DNA of 64,000 nucleotides from an uncultured Litoreibacter sp. (lineage in GTDB: Bacteria; Pseudomonadota; Alphaproteobacteria; Rhodobacterales; Rhodobacteraceae). The position numbers and the translations under genes are program-made. The stretch is taken from the NCBI GenBank assembly GCA_947494645.1, contig CANLVO010000002.1, positions 738,359-802,358 on the forward strand. Direction: 5' to 3'. Shown piece after piece: positions 8,291-17,031 of this stretch (its first letter is position 1; each line of letters begins with the position of its first letter). The notes beneath the pieces were generated by a model, which was not told where the DNA came from, made no database searches, and was given only the letters and a program-made list of their open reading frames with translations.

Positions 8291-9393
8291 GCCTTTGCCC
8301 CTTTCTTGCCTGATCCCAGCATGGCAGGGGCAGCGCTGTCCAGAGGCCAGCGGGGGCGGGCAACAAGCGACATGTCATCGATCAGTCCCAGCCGCAGTCG
8401 CTCAATGCCGACCCATGCAATCATCGCGGCATTATCCGTGCAAAGCGCCAATGGCGGGGCTAAGAACTGTGCGTTCGTCTCGGCTGCGACCTGTTCCAAA
8501 GCCCCGCGGATGGTCTTGTTTGCGGCCACACCGCCAGCCACCGCGATGGCGTCGACTTGGCTCAGTCGCAGAGCCCGGCGCGTCTTTTCGGCCAGTACAT
8601 CGCTGACTGCGGCTTGAAAGCTGGCAGCGAGGTCGTTTTGGTCTTGCTCATAGAGCCCGCCCTGTTTTTCCACCAAAGCGTCTCGGGCACGCAAAACAGC
8701 TGTTTTCAGCCCTGAGAAAGACATGTCGCAGCCCTCGCGGTCCAGCAATGGCCGGGGCAGCTTCAGCCGCGTCGGGTCGCCATTCAACGCTGCTTTCTCG
8801 ATCATCGGACCGCCCGGTTGCGGCAAGCCGATCAGCTTGGCGGTCTTGTCAAATGCCTCGCCCGGGGCGTCATCGATGGTGCCGCCCAAACGGGTAAAGT
8901 CCGTGGCGGAATGCACCAACAGAAACTGGCAGTGTCCGCCAGAAACGAGCAGCATGAGGTAGGGAAACGCGAGCCCGTCAGTCAGTCGCGGGGTCAGGGC
9001 ATGTCCGGCCAGATGGTTCACCCCGATCAGCGGTTTGCCAGAGCCCAGCGCCAGCCCCTTGGCGCACATTACGCCTGACATCACGCCGCCGATCAGCCCC
9101 GGCCCGGCGGTGACGGCGATCGCGTCCATCTGGTCCAAGCCCATCCCGGCCTCGGACAATGCGGCCTCGACCATGAAATCCAGTTTCTCCGCATGAGCGC
9201 GGGCGGCAATCTCGGGCACGACTCCGCCGAAGCTTGCATGCAGCTCCGTTTGCCCGGCGACTTTGGCGCTGAGAATTTCTGCAGGCTGGCCCGGGACGGC
9301 GCGCACCACAGCTGCGGCAGTGTCGTCGCAGCTGCTTTCCAGCCCCAGCAGGGTCAGGGTCCGCGAGGGCTCGGTCAGGTGTGTTGCGTGCAT
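8287..9393 (-). CDS. tsaD: tRNA N6-adenosine threonylcarbamoyltransferase
   Basis: Kae1/TsaD ATPase-fold enzyme that transfers threonylcarbamoyl to A37 of ANN-decoding tRNAs. Motifs: '[15 protein letters not shown]' near the N-terminus, '[16 protein letters not shown]', the metal-binding '[10 protein letters not shown]', and 'LLVSGGHCQ'. ATG 9393 gives 368 residues and the conserved N-terminus; the open frame continues about 100 codons upstream but overlaps hemD, so the longer form is rejected. It is divergent from hemD with about 51 nt between the starts, leaving a compact shared promoter. Confidence 0.96.
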   Translation of the reverse strand: MHATHLTEPSRTLTLLGLESSCDDTAAAVVRAVPGQPAEILSAKVAGQTELHASFGGVVPEIAARAHAEKLDFMVEAALSEAGMGLDQMDAIAVTAGPGLIGGVMSGVMCAKGLALGSGKPLIGVNHLAGHALTPRLTDGLAFPYLMLLVSGGHCQFLLVHSATDFTRLGGTIDDAPGEAFDKTAKLIGLPQPGGPMIEKAALNGDPTRLKLPRPLLDREGCDMSFSGLKTAVLRARDALVEKQGGLYEQDQNDLAASFQAAVSDVLAEKTRRALRLSQVDAIAVAGGVAANKTIRGALEQVAAETNAQFLAPPLALCTDNAAMIAWVGIERLRLGLIDDMSLVARPRWPLDSAAPAMLGSGKKGAKA

Positions 9394-9444
9394 GATGGCC
9401 AGCAGGTAACACCGCAACATGCGCCTTACAATGCCGCCGCCGTT

Positions 9445-10125
9445 ATGACGCCCGTCCTGCTCACCCGCCCCGTGCCTCAGGCGCAGGAGTTTGCCGCTCA
9501 GATTGCCGAGCGCTTCGGGGCAGCAGCCCACTGTATTCTGTCCCCGGTGCTGGACGTGGTCATATTGCAGCCGAAGATTGCGTTCTCCGAGTTCTCCGGG
9601 CTGGTCTTTACATCGCAAAACGGCGTCGCTGCCTACCGCGCGAATGATGGGCCCGCAGGGTTGGTCGCGTATTGCGTTGGCGACAAGACCACACGTGCCG
9701 CGCAAGAAGCCGGGCTTGAAGCCTACTCTGCCGGAGGGGACGTGACGTCGTTAAACGCGCTCTTGGCGAAGGCCGCGCCGAAGGGGCCGCTGCTTCATCC
9801 CAGCGGTGTCCATGTTGCCGGTCAGGTGGACGGCAATGTGACACGCGTGGCGTTTTACGACCAACGCCCAATTGATCTGAACAACGAGGCTTTGGCTGCA
9901 CTGAGCACGACCGGCCCTTTGTTGGTGCCGATCTTCACCCCGCGCACAGCGGATTTGCTACAAAAGGCGCTGCCCGATGACATACAAGCCACACTGCACG
10001 CCATCGGCCTGAGCCAAGCCGTTGCTGAGGCTATTGACCCCGTAGCTTTTCGGCACATTTCTGTCTGTAAGAGCCCAACAGCCGCGGCCATGTTGGATAG
10101 ATTGGCGGAATTCTTCCCCGTGTGA
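9445..10125 (+). CDS. hemD: Uroporphyrinogen-III synthase
   Basis: Cyclises hydroxymethylbilane to uroporphyrinogen III in tetrapyrrole synthesis. The 226-residue product has the HemD opening '[16 protein letters not shown]', the domain-1 segment '[13 protein letters not shown]', and the later '[13 protein letters not shown]' and '[13 protein letters not shown]' that correspond to the weakly conserved second half of the family. ATG 9445 follows the tsaD divergent gap. hemC, often adjacent, is absent; mic60 and hemY follow instead, the alphaproteobacterial arrangement. Confidence 0.9.
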   Translation: MTPVLLTRPVPQAQEFAAQIAERFGAAAHCILSPVLDVVILQPKIAFSEFSGLVFTSQNGVAAYRANDGPAGLVAYCVGDKTTRAAQEAGLEAYSAGGDVTSLNALLAKAAPKGPLLHPSGVHVAGQVDGNVTRVAFYDQRPIDLNNEALAALSTTGPLLVPIFTPRTADLLQKALPDDIQATLHAIGLSQAVAEAIDPVAFRHISVCKSPTAAAMLDRLAEFFPV

Positions 10126-10208
10126 TCAGCTTGAGGGTTCTAAACTATCCGGGCTATGCTTGCGACCGGACGTTGGTATGGCGACTCGTCGCCTGATGTT
10201 TTAGAGGA

Positions 10209-11438
10209 ATGGCGAAATTGGCGAAATCAACCAAGACATCATCACCCAAAACGTCCACCAGCAGACGCAGCAAATCCAAAACAAATACGTCCGTGGCGAA
10301 AGACGTTGTCGATGCTGAGATCGTTCCAGATGAGGCGGTGCCGGCGGATAGCGATGTTGTCAGTAAAGCCGACACATTGCCCGAGATTGAGCCTTCCGAG
10401 GACAAAGAGCCGGTAGAGCAAGAGCCCGAAACACCCGCAGAACCCGAGCCTGAGGCCACAGAAGAGGCCGCCCAGCCGCCTGCGCAAGCTGCTGCAAGCG
10501 GCGGACTATTTGGTTCTGTTTTGGGCGGCGTGATCGCCGGGGCGCTTGGTTTTGGGGCGGCGATGCTGATCTTCCCGGACGGCTGGCGGACCCAGGACGA
10601 TAGCGCCCTGAAGGCTCTGGAAAGCACCGTTCAGGATCAAGGCGCAGCGATCAAGGCTGCGTCGACAAGCATTGAGGCCACCAAAGAGGCTTTGAGCACC
10701 GAGATTGCCGCCTTGTCGGAAGCCGACGTCGCGCTTGGCGCAGGGATCGATGGGCTCAACACCCGCCTTGAGGAGCTGACGCAAGGCGACGGTACGACGA
10801 AACTGCCTGACGACGTCCAAATACTGCTGAATGCGCAGAAGGAAGAGATCGCCAAGCTGCAAGCCACCGTGGCCGGAATGGCGGAAGACGCGAAGGCGCA
10901 GATGCAAGCCGCCGCCGCGCAACAGGAAACCGCCGAGCAGGCAGAGGCCCGCGTTAAAGCGCGTGGCGCGGCGCAGCAAATTCGGTTGGCGCTTTTGAGC
11001 GGTGAACCCTTTGCCGACGCCTTGGAAGTCGTGGCGCCCGCCGTAGAAATCCCCGCCGGCCTGGCTGCCGTCGCCGAAGAGGGTGCGCCGACCTCCGCAG
11101 ATGTCAGCGATGCCTTTCCAGCTGCCGCCCGCGCCGCACTGTCAAAGGCCGTACGCGAAACGGCTGGAGATGACACGCAAAGCCGGTTGAAGCTGTTCTT
11201 GCAAGATCAGCTCAGTGCGCGGTCTCTGTCTCCACAAGAGGGCGACAGCGCTGACGCCGTGTTGTCCCGCGCTGAGGCGGCGGTGAAGGCCGAGGATTAT
11301 CAAACCGCGCTGACAGAGATCGACGCATTGCCGGAAAGCGCCCAAGCAGAGCTTGCTGACTGGCGCGCACAGGCTGAGGCGCGGCTCAGCGCGGTTGACG
11401 CATTTACAGCCGTCACCGACGCGCTGAACAACAATTAG
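10209..11438 (+). CDS. Mitofilin/Mic60-like inner membrane protein
   Basis: A 409-residue protein with the architecture of alphaproteobacterial Mic60: a Ser/Thr/Lys-rich then acidic N-terminus (residues 1-95), one transmembrane helix at about residues 98-120 ('LFGSVLGGVIAGALGFGAAM' region), a long periplasmic coiled coil (about 130-270) and a C-terminal mitofilin-like domain containing 'RAEAAVKAEDYQTALTEID'. Homologues bend or tether membranes and are linked to intracytoplasmic membranes and cristae. The position between hemD and hemY is the known conserved context, which supports the call more than residue identity does. Confidence 0.85.
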   Translation: MAKLAKSTKTSSPKTSTSRRSKSKTNTSVAKDVVDAEIVPDEAVPADSDVVSKADTLPEIEPSEDKEPVEQEPETPAEPEPEATEEAAQPPAQAAASGGLFGSVLGGVIAGALGFGAAMLIFPDGWRTQDDSALKALESTVQDQGAAIKAASTSIEATKEALSTEIAALSEADVALGAGIDGLNTRLEELTQGDGTTKLPDDVQILLNAQKEEIAKLQATVAGMAEDAKAQMQAAAAQQETAEQAEARVKARGAAQQIRLALLSGEPFADALEVVAPAVEIPAGLAAVAEEGAPTSADVSDAFPAAARAALSKAVRETAGDDTQSRLKLFLQDQLSARSLSPQEGDSADAVLSRAEAAVKAEDYQTALTEIDALPESAQAELADWRAQAEARLSAVDAFTAVTDALNNN

Positions 11439-11459
11439 GACGGGAATCGGGGTAGAGTT

Positions 11460-12959
11460 ATGGTTTGGTCACTGGTCAAAATTCTGATTTTCGTTGGGCT
11501 CATTGTGCTGCTTACGATGGGCGTCTCCACTTTGCTGGAAACCAGCGGCGAGGTGCGCATCTCTGTTGCGAATACAGAGTTCACGCTGACCCCATTGGTG
11601 GCGCTTGTGGGCCTCGTGGTGCTGCTCTTTGCCTTCTGGGTGGCATTGAAAATCCTGAACCTTCTGGTCGCCGTGTTCCGCTTCCTCAATGGCGACGAGA
11701 CCGCGATCTCGCGGTATTTCGACCGTAGCCGGGAACGAAAAGGTTTCGAAGCGCTGGCGGATGGTCTGATGGCATTGGCCTCGGGCGAAGGCCGCACAGC
11801 GATGGCCAAAGCCGCCAAAGCAGAGAAATATCTTAAACGTCCGGAATTGACCAACCTGATCACCGCGCAGGCGGCGGAGCAGTCGGGCGACACGCGCAAA
11901 GCGCAAGAGGTCTACAAACGTCTGCTGACCGATGAGCGCACTCGTTTCGTGGGCGTTCGCGGTATCATGAAGCAGAAACTGGCCGAGGGGGATACAGACA
12001 CTGCCCTGAAGCTGGCTGAAAAAGCCTTCGCCCTGAAGCCGAAACATGAGGAAACGCAGGACCTGCTGCTGAAATTGCAGGCGGGTTCCGAGGATTGGAC
12101 CGGTGCGCGCAAAACGCTTGATGCCAAGCTGAAATACGGCTCCCTGCCGCGCGACGTGCACAAGCGCCGCGATGCTGTGCTTGCCCTGTCTGAGGCTAAA
12201 GACGTGGTGGCTGAAGGTAAGTCCATCGAGGCCCGCGAGGTCGCGATTGAAGCCAACCGCCTGTCGCCCGACCTGATCCCTGCCGCGATCATGGCCGCTG
12301 GCACCTATGTCGAGCAGGGCAAAAACCGATACGCCACGCGCGTTCTGAAGAAAGCCTGGGACGCGCAACCGCATCCTGAACTGGCTGCAGCTTTTGCGAG
12401 AATTGAACCCGACGAGACGCCAGAGGCCCGTATCAAGCGCTTCAAAGGTTTGATCAAGTCTCAACCTGATCATCCTGAAGCCAAGATGCTGATGGCTGAA
12501 CTCAACATCGCCGCGGAGGACTTCCCGGAGGCCAAACGTGCATTGGGCGATCTGGTAACGTCTGATCCAACGGCCCGTTCGCTGACCATCATGGCTGCGA
12601 TCTCTCGCGGGGAAGGTGATGAGGACGGCGTCGTGCGCGGCTGGCTGGCCAAGGCACTGGCCGCCCCTCGAGGCCCGCAATGGGTTTGCGACAATTGTCA
12701 GCAAATCCATGGCGGCTGGGAACCGGTCTGCACCAACTGCAAAAGCTTCGACACGCTTAGCTGGCGTTCTCCGCCAGAGACAGAAGGCAATGCCAATCCT
12801 GGCGTTGAAATCCTGCCGCTTATCGTTGGTGCAATAGAGGATAAGACCGCGTCGGACGCGGATACTGATGTTGTCGAACCAGATCATGAGGTGATTGTCG
12901 TCGAGCCTTCAGATATAGAGGCATCCGAGGTTACAGCCGAAAGCGACAAGAAAGCCTGA
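11460..12959 (+). CDS. hemY: HemY-type TPR membrane protein with C-terminal zinc ribbon
   Basis: A 499-residue proteobacterial HemY protein (not the protoporphyrinogen oxidase of the same name). Two transmembrane helices at about residues 5-22 and 43-65 are followed by TPR-like helical repeats from about 100 to 390. After these comes 'WVCDNCQQIHGGWEPVCTNC', two CxxC pairs forming a rubredoxin-like zinc ribbon, then an acidic tail. The family is required for normal tetrapyrrole synthesis by an unclear, probably scaffolding, mechanism. It starts 22 nt after mic60. Confidence 0.9.
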   Translation: MVWSLVKILIFVGLIVLLTMGVSTLLETSGEVRISVANTEFTLTPLVALVGLVVLLFAFWVALKILNLLVAVFRFLNGDETAISRYFDRSRERKGFEALADGLMALASGEGRTAMAKAAKAEKYLKRPELTNLITAQAAEQSGDTRKAQEVYKRLLTDERTRFVGVRGIMKQKLAEGDTDTALKLAEKAFALKPKHEETQDLLLKLQAGSEDWTGARKTLDAKLKYGSLPRDVHKRRDAVLALSEAKDVVAEGKSIEAREVAIEANRLSPDLIPAAIMAAGTYVEQGKNRYATRVLKKAWDAQPHPELAAAFARIEPDETPEARIKRFKGLIKSQPDHPEAKMLMAELNIAAEDFPEAKRALGDLVTSDPTARSLTIMAAISRGEGDEDGVVRGWLAKALAAPRGPQWVCDNCQQIHGGWEPVCTNCKSFDTLSWRSPPETEGNANPGVEILPLIVGAIEDKTASDADTDVVEPDHEVIVVEPSDIEASEVTAESDKKA

Positions 12960-13086
12960 TTGATCGCGTTTATTTGTGGAAAGATTCCATCTTCACTCCG
13001 CGCTCAGCTGGTGCTAATCACCGCTCCGAAGTTGTCTTGGTGCTTATAAATAGGGTCCGTCACCGGACCTGCGCGCAGAGAAACTC

Positions 13087-13162
13087 GCCTCAATAGCTCA
13101 GCTGGTAGAGCAGGTCCTTCGTAAGGACAAGGTCGGGGGTTCGAGTCCCTCTTGAGGCACCA
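13087..13162 (+). tRNA. tRNA-Thr (anticodon CGU)
   Basis: A 76-nt cloverleaf with acceptor stem GCCTCAA/TTGAGGC, D arm GCTC...GAGC, anticodon loop TTCGTAA (CGT at 34-36), TPsiC loop with TTCGAGT and an encoded CCA end. The anticodon stem GGTCC/GGACA has four good pairs and an unpaired G27-A43. ANN-decoding Thr tRNAs are substrates of TsaD encoded upstream. Confidence 0.95.
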
Positions 13163-13568
13163 CATCGCTCCCAAATCCAATTCCAACGCGTTGGATTAGT
13201 CCTCAAAATTTTCTGTGTGTGTGCGTGACGAAAGCCTTTCAAGACGTAACGTCATTCCACAATTCCCCTGCGTAGCGTCATTACTTTGGCTGAATTCCCC
13301 TTTCGACCAGCACCCACGATGATGAATCCAAACGCATCGATCTATGGAGGGGATTGTCATGCTGTCATCTACATCCGTGCTGAGCTGCCTAGTACTGCTG
13401 TCTTCTTTGGTGCTGATCTTCGTCTAGGGCAAAGCCGAGAGCTTTCGAGATGAGGACACTGCGCTATGCATTTGTGACCCAAATGCGCCACTCTTCGCGG
13501 GCGGGCATTTGACGCACTGATCAAGGGTTCGTTGCTCGCGCAGCCGAAAATGGTTAACGTGGGGGAAA
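13163..13568. other. Gene-poor 406-bp interval with a possible 22-residue membrane peptide
   Basis: No conventional gene. Inside is an ATG at 13359 with a strong GGAGGGG ribosome site 6 nt upstream, opening a 22-codon frame that ends at TAG 13427. Its product is almost entirely hydrophobic ('LVLLSSLVLIFV' at the end), like a small single-pass membrane peptide. Upstream, two pairs of short direct repeats are seen: GTCATT at 13251 and 13277, and AATTCCCC at 13261 and 13293. The peptide is a candidate only; the strong ribosome site is the main support. Confidence 0.4.
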
Positions 13569-14291
13569 ATGAAGCCCTTGATACAAAAGGACTCTAGCTT
13601 GAAACTATCCAGCAGCCTCGCATGTATATGTTTGCTTTTGCCTTCGACGCTTTGGGCTGATTCAAGTGAGCCGTGGACCGGTTTCTACTCGGGTGGGACG
13701 CTGAGCTTCTCAACTGCGGAAACCGAGATTGTGGGCAACCGGTTTACGTACAATCAAAACCGCGCCGTGAATTTGGTCCAACATGACTATCAGGGCGGGG
13801 GCATTGGGGCATACGCAGGCTGGAACCAGCAGCGCGGATATCTCGTCGCAGGTATTGAAGCCTCGTTGAACGCAGACAATCTGGGGTCTGATCTTGTGTT
13901 CAACAGCGATAACGACATTGATCAGGTTGAAATCAAGTGGTCGGGTGCAATCTCCGGTCGCGTCGGGTTCGCGATCAAGAATGCGCTGATATATGCAAAA
14001 GGCGGGTTGGCGTTCGCCAAAATCCGGAACGTCGGCGGCGATGTTAACGGTGGGGTATTGACCCAATCGGATGCCCATAGCCAAGACGACATTCTCACAG
14101 GTCCGACCGCAGCCTTGGGCGTTGAGCATTTCGTCGCGAAAAACTGGATTGCGCGGCTCGAATATAGCTACACGAATTTCGGCCGATACACGCAAGCCAA
14201 TCAGGACGGGGCGGTGCCGGGATCACAGTTCTATCGGGTGAATAACGGGCCAGGGCGACGTCTGTCGCTTGGTCTCGCCTACAAATTCTAG
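13569..14291 (+). CDS. Small outer-membrane beta-barrel protein (OmpA/opacity-type)
   Basis: A 240-residue protein with a signal sequence (hydrophobic 'LACICLLLPSTLWA') and a mature chain of alternating beta strands resembling eight-stranded porin-opacity barrels (Omp25/31 type). Typical segments are 'WTGFYSGGTLSF', 'GAYAGWNQQRGYLVAGIEASL', 'SGRVGFAIKNALIYAKGGLAF' and the outer-membrane C-terminus '...LSLGLAYKF' ending in Phe, which is recognised by the BAM complex. No neighbouring gene shares its strand closely, so it is likely a monocistronic surface protein of unknown ligand. Confidence 0.85.
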   Translation: MKPLIQKDSSLKLSSSLACICLLLPSTLWADSSEPWTGFYSGGTLSFSTAETEIVGNRFTYNQNRAVNLVQHDYQGGGIGAYAGWNQQRGYLVAGIEASLNADNLGSDLVFNSDNDIDQVEIKWSGAISGRVGFAIKNALIYAKGGLAFAKIRNVGGDVNGGVLTQSDAHSQDDILTGPTAALGVEHFVAKNWIARLEYSYTNFGRYTQANQDGAVPGSQFYRVNNGPGRRLSLGLAYKF

Positions 14292-14358
14292 ACCCCATGG
14301 CTTGCAAGGCAGTGGCGCATTGAAATGAATGCGACAGGCCTAGAATATCAGACCGTGG

Positions 14359-15021
14359 TCACTCGGCACTGCTGCCCGATTGCTGCATTTGCAGGAGTGA
14401 CGCTGAGACCGATAGGTCGATCAGCTCAGCGACAGAACTGATATCCATCTTCTCCAATATCCGCGCCCGGTGGTGATCCACCGTTCTTGGGCTGATCTGC
14501 AGGATGCGTCCGATCTCTTTGCTGGAAGTGTTTGATGGCGAAGTGATCATCAGCTGCGCTATCTCTTTCTCCCGCGCTGTCAGCAGGCCAAATCTGCTTT
14601 GGGCTGATCGTGCATTCGCCTCAGCGCTCCGCGCTTTCAGGTCAGCCGCAAACGCGGTCTCGATGCAGGTGACAAGCGTGTTCTGCCGAAAAGGCTTTTC
14701 GAGAAAATCGACCGCGCCCGCCTTCATGGCCTGTACCGATTCAGGTACCCCGGCATGGCCCGAGATGAAGATAATCGGGATCGAGGATTTGAGTTCTGCC
14801 AGATGCTTCTGAAGGTCCAACCCGTTCAGCCCCGGCATGCCGTAATCCAAGACAAGGCAGCCCGGCTGACTTGGGTCGTAGGCCTCCAGAAACTCCTCTG
14901 CCGAGGCAAAACACTGCACCGCGAAGTCGCGCTTTCTGAGCGCACGGGCAAGGCTCGCACGGATGCGGTCGTCGTCGTCAATCAAGAAAACCGTCGAGGG
15001 TCCGACGGGTGCGGGTGTCAT
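14359..15021 (-). CDS. FixJ/NarL-type response regulator
   Basis: A 220-residue two-component regulator. The receiver (residues 10-125) has 'LIDDDDRIRASLARAL', phospho-acceptor Asp in 'LVLDYGMPG' and the signalling Lys in 'FLEKPFRQ'. A LuxR-type HTH follows from about residue 150: 'LTAREKEIAQLM' and 'SSKEIGRILQISPRTVDHHRARI'. It is 39 nt downstream of the histidine kinase gene on the same strand, so the two form one system. Target genes are not obvious; the aminotransferase and TAXI-TRAP genes beyond the kinase are candidates. Confidence 0.93.
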   Translation of the reverse strand: MTPAPVGPSTVFLIDDDDRIRASLARALRKRDFAVQCFASAEEFLEAYDPSQPGCLVLDYGMPGLNGLDLQKHLAELKSSIPIIFISGHAGVPESVQAMKAGAVDFLEKPFRQNTLVTCIETAFAADLKARSAEANARSAQSRFGLLTAREKEIAQLMITSPSNTSSKEIGRILQISPRTVDHHRARILEKMDISSVAELIDLSVSASLLQMQQSGSSAE

Positions 15022-15060
15022 GGTAAAACGCTCTCAACTCATCGAAAGGGGCATCATAGC

Positions 15061-17001
15061 TCAGACCGGAAGAGATAGGCAAAAGCGGGTTCGGTCCTTG
15101 TGCTCGCGATCAAACCACAGCCTGCCGCCGTTTGCCTCCGCAATGGTGCGACAGATCGAAAGGCCAAGACCCATGCCATCCTTTTTGCTGGTCTCAAACT
15201 GCTTGAACAACGTTACGTCCGGGTCAATCCCCGGACCACTGTCATCGACCCATATCTCAAGTGCTTTCGGCTTTGCCTTGGCTGAGACGAGCACCTCTTT
15301 CACCGGGCTGTCGGCCTCTGTGATCGCCTCCATCGCATTGCGGATCAGGTTGATCAGCACCTGAGCGATCTGGATCCGATTGCCCGTCACCATTGGCAAT
15401 GGGGGCACGTCAAAGCGCAGCGCGATCCCGTGTGTAGAAGCTTCATGGTGTAGCAGGCGTTCCGTCTGCGCCAGCAGCTCATTCACATCGAACGGCGCCG
15501 CCTCGCCTTGATCTTTACGGACAAAGCCCCGCAGCGCGCGCAGGATGTCGCCACCCAAATGCGCCTGGTCGTCCAGCTCAGACAAGATATCCAGAAGGTC
15601 CTTGTTGGTGTCTTTCTGTTGACTGGCAGTGCTGATCGCCGCGTCCACGTTTTGCGAGATGGCTGTAAGCGGCTGGCTCAACTCATGTGCCAGACCCGTG
15701 GCCATCTGCCCCATCAGATTGACCCGCGAGAAATGCGACAGGTCGCGGTTCAGCTCCAGAATCTTGGCGTCGGCCTCGCGCCGTTGGGCAATTTGGTCGA
15801 TCAGTGTCTCGTTGGCTTTTTCCAGTTCTTTGTAAGTCTCGGGCAGGGGCTCTGCTGCTGGCACCTCGCCTTGCGACACAAGCGCGGTGCGCACTGCAAA
15901 GGCCCGCACCGGCCTGAGGATCAGTTCCGCAAGCGCCAGACCCGCCAAGGCGGCGGCAAATGAAATGATCGCGGCAAGCCAGATATTGCGGGTCCGGTTG
16001 TCCTTGATGTCTTGGGTGAAGTCGCTCTCAGGTGCGTAAACGGCGATGGTCCAGGGCAGGTCCATTCCGAGCAAGGGTTTGAGAAGGGAGACATAACGAT
16101 CTCCCTGATAGGCAAACTCCGTTTGCGTCTCGCGTTCTATAGACACCACGCCGTCGTTGGCCAGCCGGGTAAAGGCCGCCTTGGCGACGGGGTCATCGAT
16201 CTCCTGAATGCTGACAAAGCTCAAATTGGCGTCACCGTCAGGCACGATGATCTGGGTCATGTCTGGATGCGCGATCACGTCGCCATTGTCGTTCAGGATC
16301 AGGGCAGATCCACGATCACTGATGGCCAGTTGCGACAGGAAATTCGAGATGGTGGAGATCTCGATATCGACCCCGATAACGCCTGTCATTTCTCCATCTC
16401 GCATCACAGGTGCCGCGACTGAGATGCCGGGCTGCTGGGATGAAAAGAAGATATAAGGCTCGGTCCAGATCGTGGTGCGTTCGGCTTTTGCTGTTTCATA
16501 CCATGGCCGGGAACGGGGGTCGAAACGGTCATCTGGGTCAAGTACCGCCTCGACTTCGGCAAAGTCGGGGCCCCGCCAGATTAGCTCGGTTCTCACGCTG
16601 GTAGGATCTCGCCGCATGATCTTGGTGCGAAACGCCGCTGGCCCGTCGCTGCGCATCACATAGACAAAATTGCCGCTCTCGTCGCCGTAATAGAGCCCCG
16701 AGATCTGCGACTCGTTTTGCAGGCTTTGGAACAAGAACTGTTCCAGCTGCGCAGTGTCGTCCTCCGCGATGATCCCGCTTTCGATGACCCGCTTGGACAG
16801 CTCTGCCGCTTCCCGAGCGGGTTTCAGGAAACCGTTGGAGTGCGCGCTGGCATTTGCCCCGGCCTCAGCCAGCAAATCCCGTGCATGCTGCAGCATCGCC
16901 TTTTCAGAGGTGACGAAAGATGTCGACACCACGATCAGGATCGCGAGGAACTGAAGACCCGCAAGACTGATTGCCAGAACCAGGCCGAGGGAGAACTTCA
17001 C
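15061..17001 (-). CDS. dCache-type sensor histidine kinase
   Basis: A 646-residue membrane sensor kinase. A first transmembrane helix (about 5-30) and a second (about 345-368) enclose a periplasmic double-Cache domain, recognisable from 'DPRSRPWYETAKA' and 'GVIGVDIEI'. A short coiled coil leads to the HisKA helix with the phospho-acceptor His in 'GLAHELSQPLTAIS'. The ATPase domain has the N box 'LINLIRNAMEAI', G1 'DDSGPGIDPD' and G2 'GMGLGLSI'. dCache domains commonly bind small carboxylates or amino acids, which fits the transporter neighbourhood. It pairs with the FixJ-type regulator downstream. Confidence 0.93.
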   Translation of the reverse strand: MKFSLGLVLAISLAGLQFLAILIVVSTSFVTSEKAMLQHARDLLAEAGANASAHSNGFLKPAREAAELSKRVIESGIIAEDDTAQLEQFLFQSLQNESQISGLYYGDESGNFVYVMRSDGPAAFRTKIMRRDPTSVRTELIWRGPDFAEVEAVLDPDDRFDPRSRPWYETAKAERTTIWTEPYIFFSSQQPGISVAAPVMRDGEMTGVIGVDIEISTISNFLSQLAISDRGSALILNDNGDVIAHPDMTQIIVPDGDANLSFVSIQEIDDPVAKAAFTRLANDGVVSIERETQTEFAYQGDRYVSLLKPLLGMDLPWTIAVYAPESDFTQDIKDNRTRNIWLAAIISFAAALAGLALAELILRPVRAFAVRTALVSQGEVPAAEPLPETYKELEKANETLIDQIAQRREADAKILELNRDLSHFSRVNLMGQMATGLAHELSQPLTAISQNVDAAISTASQQKDTNKDLLDILSELDDQAHLGGDILRALRGFVRKDQGEAAPFDVNELLAQTERLLHHEASTHGIALRFDVPPLPMVTGNRIQIAQVLINLIRNAMEAITEADSPVKEVLVSAKAKPKALEIWVDDSGPGIDPDVTLFKQFETSKKDGMGLGLSICRTIAEANGGRLWFDREHKDRTRFCLSLPV

Positions 17002-17031
17002 GGCGCACGTGTCCTGATATGGTGGGCTGAA

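Noticed and set aside
11469-12887. A 472-codon minus-strand open frame
   Set aside because: Fully opposite hemY, whose TPR and zinc-ribbon motifs are clear; the antisense product shows no family.
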